Shown here: positions 44,071 to 55,230 of the stretch, in pieces
How positions within the stretch are numbered: the stretch's first letter is position 1
How the letters are laid out: each line of letters begins with the position of its first letter
Source: Talinum fruticosum
Taxonomy: Eukaryota; Streptophyta; Magnoliopsida; Caryophyllales; Talinaceae
Reading direction: 5' to 3'
Length of the DNA stretch: 64,000 bases
NCBI GenBank assembly: GCA_021018815.1
Contig: JAITYX010000066.1
Coordinates: 1,612,001-1,676,000, forward strand
The notes under the pieces: generated by a model
What the model was told of the DNA's origin: nothing
Database searches by the model: none
What the model saw: the letters and a program-made list of their open reading frames with translations, nothing else
Position numbers and translations under genes: made by a program

Positions 44071-44650
44071 ATACGGACTCGGTTCTCTACACGGAAGACT
44101 CGGAATCGGACTAAGCCCAAAGTCATTCAAATCTGGGTTACGAAAAACCTTCTTCCTCGAAAAGGACCACAGTAAAGAGTGTTACTGGGTTCGTTAGAAG
44201 AAGTGAGAAGGGTTAGATTGTCTCTGTTTTGCAGGTTACTCGAAGAGATCAAAAGGACACCGGTATCTTGACAATGGATGCTCACGCCATATGTCGGGAG
44301 ACTTAGGACTCTTTTCCGAGTTGGAAGAGCATAAGGGAGGAAAAGTCACTTTTGGAGATGATAGCAAAGGCAAGATAATTGGGATAGGCAAGATTGGAAA
44401 GGGAAGCAATCTAGTCGGCCTAGTTTACCTTGTCAAAGGATTAAAGTACAATCCGCTCAGTATCTCTCAATTATGTGATAAAGGACAAGAGGTAAGATTC
44501 ACTCAAAACAAATGTTACATTTCGATGATACCACCAAGGATCAAACTCTCGGGTAAGAGATCAGGTAACACTTATATTATTCCTCTTTCGACTCTAGTCG
44601 AATTTATCTTGTTTAAAAGCATCACTTCATGATGATTCATGGAAATGGCA
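44071..44650 (+). pseudogene. copia H: gag end, protease and pre-integrase
   Basis: Starts within the gag linker (TRKTRNRTKPKVIQIW-like, 44090-44150). The protease triad at 44270-44278 reads D-N-G in YLDNGCSRHMSGD; the usual residue is S or T. A 113-residue stretch at 44291-44632 carries GLKYNPLSISQLCDKGQEVRF. Gag proper and the 5' LTR of H are missing. Confidence 0.85.
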
Positions 44651-45650
44651 TCGTAGATTAGGCCATGTTAGCATGCATACTATTGAGAAATTAGCATCTC
44701 ATGGTTTAGTTAGAGGTTTGCCTAACTGTGCTTTCAAGAAAGACAGGGTTTGTGAAGCATGCACAAAAGGGAAACAAGTCGGATCATCATTCAAATCATC
44801 GAAGAAAGTTTCCACATCCAAAGTGCTTGAACTGCTACATATGGACTTATGTGGTGAAATCCCTGTCAAAAGCCTTGGAGGTAAATCATATGTACTGGTT
44901 ATTATAGATGATTACTCACGATTTACCTGGGTATGTTTTCTTAAGCACAAAAATGAAGCATTCAAGGAGTTCAAGCAAGCTCTGCAGAAAAATTCAAGTT
45001 GAGTCTCGGACTCGGATCCAAATAATTCGAACCGACCATGGAAGTGAGTTCGACTACTCGGAATTCTCGAGTTTTGTGACAAGAATGGTATCTCTCACAA
45101 CTTCTCAGCACCAAAAACTCCTCAACAGAATGGACTAGTGGAGAGAAAGAACAGAACTATGGAAGAAATATCTAGGACCATGATGATTGAGCAAAATCTA
45201 CCCTACTATTTCGGGCCGAGGCAGTCAACACAGCCTAATTACACTTTGAATAGGTGCCTCATCGGACCCATACTGAAGAAAACACCATATGAGCTCTACA
45301 AAGGGAAGAAACCCAATATTTCCTATTTCAAGCCTTTTGGATGCAAATGTTTTGTTCATAACAATGGTAAGGATCACTCGACCAAGTTTGATGCTCGGTC
45401 GGATGAAGGTATTTTTCTGGGTTATTCATCTCATAGTAATGCTTATCGCGTTTTCAATAAGAGAACTAACAAAGTGGAAGAAAGTATCCACGTTTTGTTT
45501 GATGAGATTGAACAGGAAAAACCTAGCGAATCATCATTCTCGGATCCGAAGCTCAGCAGAGAAGATGATGATAAAACTAAGTCTATCAGGATTCAAACCC
45601 AACCAGACTCGGAATGAAGCAACTTAGAATAATGTGAATCGAACGAGACA
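44651..45650 (+). pseudogene. copia H: integrase
   Basis: Zinc head: WHRRLGHVSMHTIEKLASH and CEACTKGKQ (44650-44780). Core: LHMDLCGEIPVKS, YVLVIIDDYSRFTWV (44830-44930), NGLVERKNRTMEEISRTMM (45130-45180), so D, D and E positions can be placed. Then KPFGCKCFVHNNGKD, FDARSDEGIFLGYSSHS and VLFDEIEQE. A frameshift near 45000 and another near 45135 break it. The 159-residue stretch 45138-45617 is the longest copia integrase piece. Confidence 0.88.
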
Positions 45651-46790
45651 ATTCAAGAGTCTGCTCATAATGTTGAAGAACAAGTTGATGAAGAAGAACA
45701 AGTTGATGAAGAAGATCACTCGGAATAACTTTCGAAGATCGAGCGGTTCAACCTACGGATCCGGTGAATCGGAGAATAGGTAGAGCATTCAAGTATGCTT
45801 CTAGTCACCCACTCGAAAACATATTATCTTATATCAACAAGTGGGGTAAGAACTCGTTCCTCTCTTCGGAATCTATGTGCATTCACCGCATTCATTTCAT
45901 TAACCGAACCTAAAAATGCACTAGAGGCCCTAAATGAACCTCGAATGGGTAGAGGCAATGCAAGAGGAACTCAATCAATTTGAAAGAAACCAAGTCCGGA
46001 CTCGACCAAACGACCTTCCGACCACCCAGTCATAGGAACCAAATAGGTTTTCAAGAACAAATTGGGTGAAGGTGGGTTGGTAGAAACAAGGCTAGACTTG
46101 TGGCTCAAAGTTATAATCAAGAAGCGAGGATTGATTGTGGGGAAACCTTTGCACCTGTTGCGGAATTGAAGCCATTAGAATCTTGTTGGCATTTGCATCT
46201 AGCATGAATATCAAGTTATATCAAATGGATGTTAAGTGTGCATTTCTCAATGGTTTTATTGAAGAGGAAGTCTATGTCGAGCAGACCTCCCGGTTCCGAA
46301 AACTCGGAATTTCCAAATTATGTTTTCAAACTTCAAAACGCTCTTTATGGTCTTAAACAAGCTCCCGGAGCTTGGTACGAAAGACTCGAGCAATTTCTTG
46401 GCTCAAAATGATTTTAGAAGAGGTCGGATCGACAAGACTCTCTTTATAAAAACCAAGGGGAAAGATTTCCTTGTTGTTTAGATTTATGTTGATGACATAA
46501 TTTTTGGAGCTACTAATGAAATTCTATGTCGAGACTTTTCCGAGTTAATGAGTCGAGAATTTCAAATGAGTATGATGGGAAAACTCAATTTCTTCCTTGG
46601 TTTACAAATCAAGCAAGACAAAGATGGAATCCATGTCCATCAAACAAAGTACACCAAGGAGCTGCTGAAAAAATATAATCTCCAAAATGCAAAGCACGCA
46701 GCTACACCTATGAGCAAGCGAGTATAAAACTTGACTCGGACGAGAAAGGTAAAGCAATAGATCAAAACTCTATCGAGGTATGATTGGATC
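45651..46790 (+). pseudogene. copia H: reverse transcriptase
   Basis: The acidic linker (45650-45760) is followed by ALEALNEPRMGR near 45920, [21 protein letters not shown] (46165-46230), [17 protein letters not shown] (46335-46390), and YVDDI near 46484-46500 out of frame with its neighbours. MMGKLNFFLGLQIKQDKDGI (46570-46630) follows. Several single-base shifts. Confidence 0.85.
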
Positions 46791-47470
46791 TTTCGCTGTA
46801 TCTTACTTCAAGTCGACCGGGCATAATGTTTAGTGTCTGTCTATGTGCAAGATTTCAAGCTAATCCAAAAGAATCTCATCTCACCTGCGGTGAAGAGAAT
46901 ACTTAGATATCTTGCAGGGACTCATAATTTAGGTCTATGGTACTCAAGAGACTCGGAACCGACTCTCACCTGGATACTCGGATGCTGATTATGCTGGATA
47001 CAAAGTTGATAGAAAGAGCACTTCAGGAGCTTGCCAATTTCTAGGTCAATCCCTAATATCTTGGCACTCAAAGAAGCAAGAGCTTGCCAATTTCTAGATC
47101 AATCCCTAATATCTTGGCACTCAAAGAAGCAAAACTCCATAGCTCTATCAATTGCCGAGGCTGAGTATATTGCAGCTGGAGCATGCTGTGCTCGGATTTT
47201 ATGGATAAAGCAACACTTGAGAGATCTTGGACTTACTTTCAAATCGGTTCCAATCAAGTGCGACAATCGATTGCAATTAGCATCACCAAAAATCTAGTTC
47301 GAGCATTCCAAGACAAAACATATTGAGGTCGGTATCATTTCTTGAGAGACCATTCTGAGAAAGGTGATATTGAACTTGAATTAATTCCTACTAATCTTCA
47401 ATTAGCTGATATCTTGACTAAGCCTCTTGGTGAGGATCAATTTTGTTTTATTAGAAATGAGTTTGGTATT
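46791..47470 (+). pseudogene. copia H: RNase H and pol end
   Basis: Contains the IMFSVCLCARFQANPKESH region (46820-46880), DADYAGYKVDRKS (46980-47020), a 53-bp tandem duplication, ALSIAEAEYIAAGACCARIL (47140-47200) and QLADILTKPLGEDQFCFI (47399-47455). The duplication adds 53 bp, so it shifts the frame. Confidence 0.85.
47027..47132 (+). repeat. 53-bp tandem duplication in RNase H of copia H
   Basis: Copies 47027-47079 and 47080-47132 start GAGCTTGCCAATTTCTAG and differ at one base (GGTC/GATC). Not a multiple of three. Confidence 0.95.
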
Positions 47471-48122
47471 TAAATGCATAATTATGTGATTTATATGTGA
47501 AAATTTCTTTGAATGATTATGTGTTGAGTGTTTAGAATTCTTTAGTAACCATCGGTTCGGTTGACTTAGTGATACTCGAGCCGGTAGTTATTTTTTTCTT
47601 CTTCGAAACCGAGCTGAGTCGGACTCGGACGTTGAGAAAAATGGGCATCAATCTTCCGAAATCATCTCTAGATAAGTGGAGAATTTCAGAATTTGTTTTC
47701 AAAATTTTTCTCGTTCTATTTCTCTCTCGCGCGCTGTGATCGGACAACTAGCCGTTGGAAGACAAACTGCTGGAATTCTAACCATTGAGAAGAGAACCGT
47801 CACACCGGTCCGAGGTGACCGCCGAGGAAGCCGAGTCAAAACGGATATTGAAGGACGATTATTTTTTCTATAAATAGCGCCTACTCTCCTTAATTTCTCT
47901 ACTTTACCTCTCGCACAATATCTTTACTCTCTTTCTCTCTCAAACTCAACTCTTCGTGAACAAGCTCTCCGTACTACAAGCAACCTGTCAAGCTTCGTGA
48001 AGATCGTCTCAAGTAAGCTCACTCGCTCTCAACTCGTTCTTCTACTCTTTTCTTGTTTTTTTCTACGAGTTCTTCTCTTCTCATCCTTCTCTAGCTTTTC
48101 TACTCTCTCTTTTCTCTTAAAA
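47471..48122 (+). other. copia H spacer between pol and extra ORF
   Basis: Contains the pair TGCATAATTATGTG (47475) and AATGATTATGTG (47512), the GATAAGTGGAGAATTTCAG landmark, a CTATAAATAGCGCC TATA-like site near 47869-47880, and a CT-rich leader. The same order occurs in F and J. No coding domain. Confidence 0.6.
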
Positions 48123-49720
48123 ATGACTAAAAGAGGTCCTCACCCCGACTTTCTTGGCTCGCCACAAAGAAACCCCGAACCAAAAGCCAAGAGGGCCCTT
48201 CATCTTCTAAGCCTATTCTCACCCAAGCATCTTACACTCGGATGATAAATTCTTCCCAACCACCAAATTCTTGTGGTTTCCCACATCCAAACAATTGGGG
48301 TTTATAACTTTCTTTGTTTCAGCGAGTTCATCAACCCCGAACTCGTATCCGAGTTTTACACTCATCTCACCAGCTCCGAGGGTGTCCTAACCTCCGGGGT
48401 TCGAACATCACAGTTCGTATAAACACCTCTCTTCTTCATCATCTGTTCAAGGTCACTTCTCCTTCTTGAATAGCAATCCAATTCCTTTCACCGAGGTCGC
48501 TAACGACTTCTTTGAAAAGTAAGCCAAAGAGTTCCTTGGGTCATGCAAGAATTTTTCGTGACTCGGCTAAAGTCGAAGCACGTCTTCCGTGCTTCTGCCG
48601 ATGAGAACCTTTTTCTCTCAACACTCTAGTAAGGAGAACCCCAACTCCAAGCACCTCAAAGCTCTCTTTGACATTCTTGAGGGCTACGAAGTAGACCTCT
48701 TCCCCTCCATCATCGAGCAAATGGCAGCTGTGCCAGCTCAACTTCAAAACAAGAAGAACACCCCTCTTCCTTTCGGTGCTCTTCTTACCCTTGTATTTAA
48801 ACAATTCAAAGTTCCTCTTCCCTCGGATCCGACCGTAGTTTCGAGGCTGCCATAGTTGTAGGCAAAAAGGAACTTCGGGGTATGGATACCAGAAACCGAT
48901 CCTCGTGTCCGGGTTCATAACTCGGAGCCGAGGCCCTCTCGGACTCGAGAAGAAACCGCCCTTTCCCTTCCCGCCCCACCTGGTGGTGCTTCCACCTCAG
49001 TGCCTCTAAATCTCTCTCTTCTATTTTGTCCTCTGTCTTCATGGACAAAATCAGCTCTGTGCCCTTAGAATTCAAGGACATACTCCGGTCACTTAAGACT
49101 GTTTATTAGTCTATGACCATCAACCAAAAACAGCCTCAGTCTTAAATCCGAGAGCACCAAAACTCGCTTATCGAGATGAAGGCTCGGTGAAGAAGCCGAT
49201 AGAGCTCCTCCAGGAGAGACGGTCAAAGGCATCTCGGGACCAAGGCGACTCCGACACATCCGAAGAGTCCTTGAGCCCTGCCAAGTCATCCTCCGACGAG
49301 AGGAGAGGAGGAAGAAGAAGATCAAGAAGAAGCGAAGCCAAAGAGCTCGCTGGCTGAGACAGCCTCTTTCTCGGCCAAGGGGAGGAACAAAAGGAACAAC
49401 AAGGAGCATCAGCTGAGGGAACAAGTGCTCCTCAAATTCAACTGGAAGTACTCGGCTTAGACAGCAGTCTGAGTGAGTCGAAGACCTGGCTGCACAAGGA
49501 CACTCAGCAGCGGGTCAGCCCGAGCAATCCTCTCCAGCCTACCGAGCTACAAAAGGATGAACCTCTGGATCCCCTCGTTTTGGGTCAGCCACTCGGAACC
49601 GAGCCTATGTCGGAGATCCTCGTCCTCCCTCCGCCGCGCTCAAGCACATCGTCAAGATCATATCAGCGCCGGCGCTCCGCTCGTCCTTCTTCTTCCACTC
49701 CGACAACTCCACCCCCTCTT
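48123..49720 (+). pseudogene. copia H: extra (envelope-like) ORF
   Basis: ATG at 48123 (MTKRGPHPDFLGS), then worn pieces equivalent to NFLCFSEFINPELVSEFY (48310-48360), DENLFLSTL, KALFDILEGYEVDLFP (48655-48705) and VLVHWSELP-like sequence. A charged, serine-rich C-terminal part (49150-49450) follows, then a Ser/Thr/Pro-rich end to about 49720. Frameshifted many times. No signal peptide or membrane helix is readable with confidence. Function unknown. Confidence 0.75.
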
Positions 49721-50126
49721 AATTTCTTCTTCTTGTATTTATATTTTCTTTTCTCTTTTGCCCGGACATCAAACCCGTATTTCTTGTATTCTTCCCGTTT
49801 TTTTGTTTTTGCTGAAAGGCAAGGGGAGAATAATTAGAAAATTTGTTGTCTTGTCTAGGGAGAGCTTCTCTCTCTCACTCGTACATATTTTTTCAAATTT
49901 AATGAAAATATACATTTTGTTCCAATTCTGAGTGTAATGATAAATGCAGGCATTTTTTAGTTTTCCATCTAATATGTCTCATTGCGTAGCATCATTAACA
50001 ATTATTGTTCTAGATCTCTTTCTTGCTCGATATCTATGAGAATTTAAGTTTTTTTCCGAGCGAGTCTACGGACTCAATATTTTATCACTAACAAAGTTTC
50101 TATTTAAGTATGGAATGCCTTTCATC
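49721..50126 (+). other. copia H 3' untranslated region
   Basis: T-rich sequence between the extra ORF and the polypurine tract, with the GGCAAGGGGAGAATAATTAG landmark (a second purine-rich tract near 49818), similar to AGGGGAAAAATAGAAAAC in J at 60648. No coding. Confidence 0.6.
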
Positions 50127-50139
50127 AAAAAGGGGAGAT
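50127..50139 (+). other. Polypurine tract of copia H
   Basis: AAAAAGGGGAGAT directly before the 3' LTR start at 50140. The same tract precedes the LTRs of J and K. Confidence 0.88.
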
Positions 50140-50693
50140 TGAAGACTCGGACTTTACATCTCACCTTTCCGAGTTCTATCTAGGGAATCAGGTATAAGAT
50201 TTTCTTACTTATAAAGTTTTGATTCCAAGTCATTCCTTATGTCTTAGAAACTTTTCCGAGTGATATGGTACTTTTTCTAAGTGTTATAGAATCTATCTCA
50301 CTCATTTATGTATGACTATGTGTGACTCGTAAATCATCTCTGCATGGTTCACTTAGTTCCGAGTCACTTAACACTTAGACATATCGCATGATTCAAACCC
50401 TATCTTTTCACGCGCTCCGACTCTGGTATTTCGGTTTGAATTATGCTTAGTTTAGATCAAGTTTGTCTACTCTGTTATATCATATTTAACTTGATTCACT
50501 TTTAGATCGACTCGGATGGAATTTTGAGTATCATGAATATCGGACTCGAAAATTCCATTCCTTTTTCGACTCGGATAATTAATAAATTAATTATCTTAAT
50601 TATATTATTATCTCGTGTCTAATCTTGGACCAAAGTATTTTTTACTTTGAGAACCAAATTGATTTACTTTTGTAGGTGATTGAAACGAGGCTA

Positions 50694-50698
50694 TCCTA
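50694..50698. repeat. Target-site duplication TCCTA (left)
   Basis: TCCTA just before the inner LTR. The exact partner is at 52242-52246. Confidence 0.92.
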
Positions 50699-52241
50699 TG
50701 AAGACTCGGACACTACTCAACGCATTTCGAGTTGCATTAAATGAATCAGGTATAACCATCTTGTACTTATAGAGTTTTGATTCCAAGGCATTCTCTCGTG
50801 TCTTAGAAACTTTTCTAAGTGAATTGGTATATTCTCTAAGTGATATAGCTTTTACTTCATATATTTTCTTACTTATCCTTAAGTGACTCGGAAAGTCGAT
50901 TCTCTCGTTCCGAGTCCCTCATCACTCGGATGTATCGCAGATTGAATAGATTAGTATTTCATCTTTTCTCACTCGGAATCGACTTCGGTTATAAGCTCTA
51001 TTATGTTATAGTCAGTACTTTTAGTATGATTATTACTTAGTCTATATCAAGTTTTTTTACTCCGATATTCTTTACTGAACTTGATCCTTCACTTAGACTA
51101 AGTCGGATGGAATTCTAAGTATCATTGATATTGGACTCGGAAAATTCCATTCCTCTTCCGACTCGAGATAATTAGCCGTTTAATTATCATAATTATTTTA
51201 TTATCTCGTGTCTAATCTTGGACCAAAGTATTTTATACTTTGAGAACCAAAATTGATTTACTTTTGTAGGTTATTCAAACGAGGATACACTTTTCAAACT
51301 ACAAAAGTAACCGGCTTCGTAACGTCAAATCACCAGCAGACATGGCTTTTCACCTTCTCTACTCCAGTCCCGTAAGATTGTGTCGGGGCCGTCTCGTTTC
51401 CAAATCTGGAAAACTGGAATGCCAAGCTTAACGGAGGTTTCCACCTCACCGCCGACAAAACCGTACGTTCATATCACAACGGATACTTTCGAGTGACTCG
51501 AAAGCTTTTGTCAACGGTCACAAAGAACTCTCGGTCAGCAGATGAAGATAACGGCTACTCTACTTGGTCATCTATAAATAGAAGCCAACTCACAAGACTT
51601 CAAGATTGCTGAAATTATTTGTTAATACACATACTTGAACAAAGTCATTGTATTTACTCTCAATCTTCTACTTACAACTCCCAATCTGTAATTCATTACT
51701 TTCGAGTTGTAAGGTCTTGTACTCGACTACAAACACTTTCTTACTTTCTCTGTAAGGTCCCTTGACTAAGCTGTAAGGGTTAACTCAGCTTAGTTGTCCC
51801 TACCGAGTAAGGGTTATCTCAGCTAGGAAGTACTAGATCGGATAAGGGAATTTCGAGTCTAGGAAAATTTGTATAGAGTTATCTAAGGGAGCAACTCGGG
51901 TTTAGTCAGTTCACGGTATTTTGTGGACTCAAAATAGTGGATTTGACGTCAAGCTTGGATTAGCACGGTTCGTGGTTTTCCGCCCTAGGAGGGTTTCCAC
52001 GTAACTTCTAAGTGTTGTCTTTCCGAGTTCATTCTAGACTCGGATCGTTATACTTCTTCCGCTTGATCCGCTTATTTATTCTTGATAGCATTTACGAGTC
52101 CATATATTTCGACCTCGCTAACCGACTCGGAACCTGTCCTTGTCTCTTCCTTATCAAAAGAGTTAAAGGTTTCACGAAAAACTTTCATCACCCTATTCAC
52201 CCCCTCTAGGGTGACTCGGACTCTCCCCGAGCAAACCTTCA
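50699..52241 (+). mobile_element. Solo copia LTR nested in the LTR of copia H
   Basis: TGAAGACTCGGACACTAC...GAGCAAACCTTCA, 1543 bp, same family and orientation as the LTR it sits in, with perfect TCCTA duplications. No internal region remains. The outer LTR continues seamlessly on both sides (CGAGGCTATCCTA / TCCTATATTTGAAATAC). Confidence 0.94.
51573..51580 (+). promoter_or_regulatory. TATA box in nested solo LTR
   Basis: TATAAATA in the family context, GGTCATCTATAAATAGAAGC. Confidence 0.7.
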
Positions 52242-52246
52242 TCCTA
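52242..52246. repeat. Target-site duplication TCCTA (right)
   Basis: Exact partner of 50694-50698. Confidence 0.92.
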
Positions 52247-52573
52247 TATTTGAAATACAAAAGTAACCTGGCTTCAAAACGTCAAATCACCAGCAGATAA
52301 GGCTTTTTCCACCTCCGACCTAGCCTCGGACACTCGTGTGAGGGTTGTCTGTTTCTAGAAATGGAAATCGCAACGCTAAGCTCAACGGTGGTTTCCACCT
52401 TACTTTTGAAGACACCGCCGGTGGTTTTAGGCACTTCCAAGGAAGACAAGAGCCGTTGTATGACGTTCACATATCAACGGATATTTTCCGAGTGACTCGG
52501 AAAATCCTACCCAACGGTCATAAAGGAACTTCTGGTCGGAAGATGGACACGACGGCTAAGCCGCTTGGTCATC

Positions 52574-52580
52574 TATAAAA
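52574..52580 (+). promoter_or_regulatory. TATA box in outer LTR of copia H
   Basis: TATAAAA in CATCTATAAAAGGAAGCC. The family sequence is TATAAATAGAAGCC, so one base has changed, but a TATA element is kept. Confidence 0.65.
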
Positions 52581-53247
52581 GGAAGCCAACTCTCAAGACT
52601 TGAAGATTGTCGAACCTATTGATAATACACATACTTGATCGAAGTCTTTGTATTCATTCTCAATCTTCCACTTACAACTCCCACTCGTAATTCATTATAT
52701 TATAAGTTGTAAGGTCTTGTACTTAGTTACAAACACTCTCTTTCTTACTCTCTAAGTAAGGTCCCTTGACCGAGCCGTAAGGGTTAACTCAGCTCAGCTT
52801 ATCCCTAGCTGTAAGGGTTATCTCAGCTAGGAAGTACTAGATCGGATAAGGGAATTTCGAGTCTAGGAAAAATTGTAAAGAGTTGTCTAAGGGAGCAACT
52901 CGGGGTTCGATCGATCTATCGTATTTTGTGGACCCAAAATAGTGGATTTGACTTCGTGCTTGGATTAGCACGGTCCGTGGTTTTCTGCCCCGGGAGGGTT
53001 TCCACGTACTTTCGTGTCTTCACTTTCGAGTACATTTTAGACTCGGACAGCACTCAAAGTTTCAGCTTAATCTACTTCTTTGCTCTTCTCTCGTATTCCG
53101 AGTTCATACTTTTCTAACCTTAATATAGACTCGGAATCTGCATCTGTTTGCACTTTGTTTAAAAGAGTTTGATTTGAAGAAAAATCTTCCACCACCCTAT
53201 TCACCCCCTCTCTAGGGTGACTTAGTCTCTCCCTGAGTAAACCTTCA

Positions 53248-53391
53248 TATATCTATGTATTTGTCTTTCCGAGTCCATTCTAGACTCGGAATCTACTTTA
53301 TCTAAGTGTTTGCGCAAAAAGTGTTCAATTTTCTTCATCATCCTATTCACCCCCTCTAGGTTGACTTAGACTCTCCTAGAGCAAACCTTTA
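53248..53391 (+). mobile_element. 5' LTR remnant of copia J (last 144 bp)
   Basis: From TATATCTATGTATTTGTC, through CCGAGTCCATTCTAGACTCGG, to GAGCAAACCTTTA, where the family end is CCTTCA. It directly precedes the J primer site. The rest of J's 5' LTR is missing; H's LTR sits at the break, so H may have inserted into it. Confidence 0.8.
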
Positions 53392-53393
53392 AT

Positions 53394-53405
53394 TGGTATC
53401 AAAGC
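53394..53405 (+). other. Primer-binding site of copia J
   Basis: TGGTATCAAAGC, two bases after the LTR end; one base from the tRNA-Met site. Confidence 0.87.
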
Positions 53406-53450
53406 TTAGCCTTTCAAGAGGATCTCACCATCCAAAGGTCTAAAGATTAG

Positions 53451-55230
53451 ATGGCTCAAAACAATGGAGAGTTCGATGAAGGAAGATCATCCACTAGACC
53501 ACCAAAGATCAAAGGGTCAAACTTTGCACATTGGAAGAAAATGATGGAATGCTTCTTGATGGATAATGATGAAGAAGTGTGGGATATCATCCAAGGAGGC
53601 AACTACATCCTAATGAAGACGGAGAGTGGAACAACTATGCCCGAAGCCAAATCCGAGTTCACCACTAAAGAGACTTATAAATTCATAAAGAACTTCGAAG
53701 CTATGAGCACATTGATGTGTGCTATTAGCATAAAAGAATACAACAGAGTCTCAGCCTATGACACAGCCAAAGGTGTGGGATACCCTTTTCAACAACACCT
53801 ATCAAGGAACAAGTCAAGTGAAGCAGGCGAAGATAAGTCAATATCTTCACAAGTATGAGATGTTCAAGATGGAGCCGAAGAGAACTTTGCTCAAATGTAT
53901 GTTCGGTTCATAGAGATTACTAATAATCTCAAGTGTCTAGGTAGAAAGATCTCTCACTAGGAAATGTACGGAAAAATTTTGAGAAGTCTACGAAAGAGAA
54001 AATGGGGTCCCAAGGTGACAGCCATTGAAGAAGCTCAAAACCTCTCTCAACTAAGGCCGGACGAGCTTATTGGGAAGTTACTCACACACGAAATTTATCC
54101 GGAAGAAGAGGACATCGAGGTCAGCACTAAAAAGAACATTGCACTCGAAGGCCTCGTAAAGCGGACATCAAAGTCCGAGCTCCTAAGAATCAAAAGAGGA
54201 TCCTATGGCACTCGTTGCTCGCGGCTTCAAGAAAATGATGAAGGACAAAAGTGAGAAAAGAGACCAAAGGAAGAGTTCTACAAGAAAGATAAGAAGGACA
54301 AAAAAGGCAAATTCTCATCCCCTTCAAAGCTATCTTTAACTAAGAACTCTGGTTGCTTTGAATGTGGCTGCAAGGAGCACATAGTCAAAGATTGTCCCAA
54401 AAGAAAGAAGGACAGAAAGAAGAAGGCTATGATGGCTACCTAGAGTAATGATGACTCATTTAAAGAAGATGATTCTCACGATTCAAAGTGTCTTATGGCA
54501 CCGACGGACTCAAAAGCCGAATATGAGTCGACAATGAGAGCTCGGATATTGAGGAGGTAATTGAATACTTTATCAAGTTCTCCAAAGTTTATTTAGCCGG
54601 ATATATTTATACTTTGGAATAAAAGTTAAATTCCGACTCTTCACAATTAAAGAAACAACTTGAGTCTCTTACTACTAAGAGTAATGTTTTGAAAAATGAG
54701 TTAGAAAACTTGAGACAAAATATGAAGGTACTTCGGACCGGTGCTCAAGAAAATGAGAGTTGAGTCTAATGAACGAGAGAATGAGCAACCGAAAAGAAAG
54801 CTCAATGAGTCTCAAGAGCTTGTTTTCAAACTCACTCAAGGTTAAAAAACCTTGATCTTTTACTCAGCTCTCAATGTGTCTCATTCAGGAATGAATGATT
54901 TGGTTACAATGCTAAAGAGGAATCTAATTTCTACCCCAATCTTTTCAAAACCGATTCCGAACCGTAATGTTCGGGAAGGCTGAGCATGATCCCATTCATA
55001 AGAATGAAAAGAGGACTGAGCCCATACCAGCTTACAGGAAAAATCTTTCTCCCCTTTTTACAAAAGAAAGGATTTTCAAAAGAAAGAGACACAGACTCAG
55101 TTTTCTAGAAAGAAGACTCGGAATCAAACTAGACCCAAAATCATTCAAATCAGGTTACCAAGAGTGTTCTTCCTCGAAAAAGACCACAGTAAAAGAAGTT
55201 TTTGGGTTTATAGTGAGAAGGGTTAGTTCG
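53451..55230 (+). pseudogene. copia J: gag
   Basis: ATG at 53451; a 135-residue stretch to 53858 with NNGEFDEGRSSTRPPKIKGS, HWKKMMECFLMDNDEEVWD (UBN2-type). Then 53964-54254 (LRSLRKRKWGPKVTAIEEA). The zinc knuckle at 54354-54395 is CFECGCKEHIVKDC, a complete C-x2-C-x4-H-x4-C, the only intact copia knuckle in the window. An acidic segment, coiled segment and linker (54967-55248) follow. Shifts near 53860, 54250, 54440 and 54760 break it. Confidence 0.88.

Larger units (their letters stand above)
50140..53247 (+). mobile_element. 3' LTR of copia H, split by a solo LTR
   Basis: Starts TGAAGACTCGGACTTTACA, is interrupted at 50698, resumes at 52247 with TATTTGAAATACAAAAG, and ends CCTGAGTAAACCTTCA at 53247. 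Joined length about 1.56 kb, matching the solo LTR at 24462-26024. It then runs into the tail of another LTR (53248-53391). Confidence 0.9.

Noticed and set aside
48806..49424. Minus-strand ORFs of 91 and 111 residues
   Set aside because: Antisense to the charged C-terminal part of the H extra ORF; open because of AG-rich composition.
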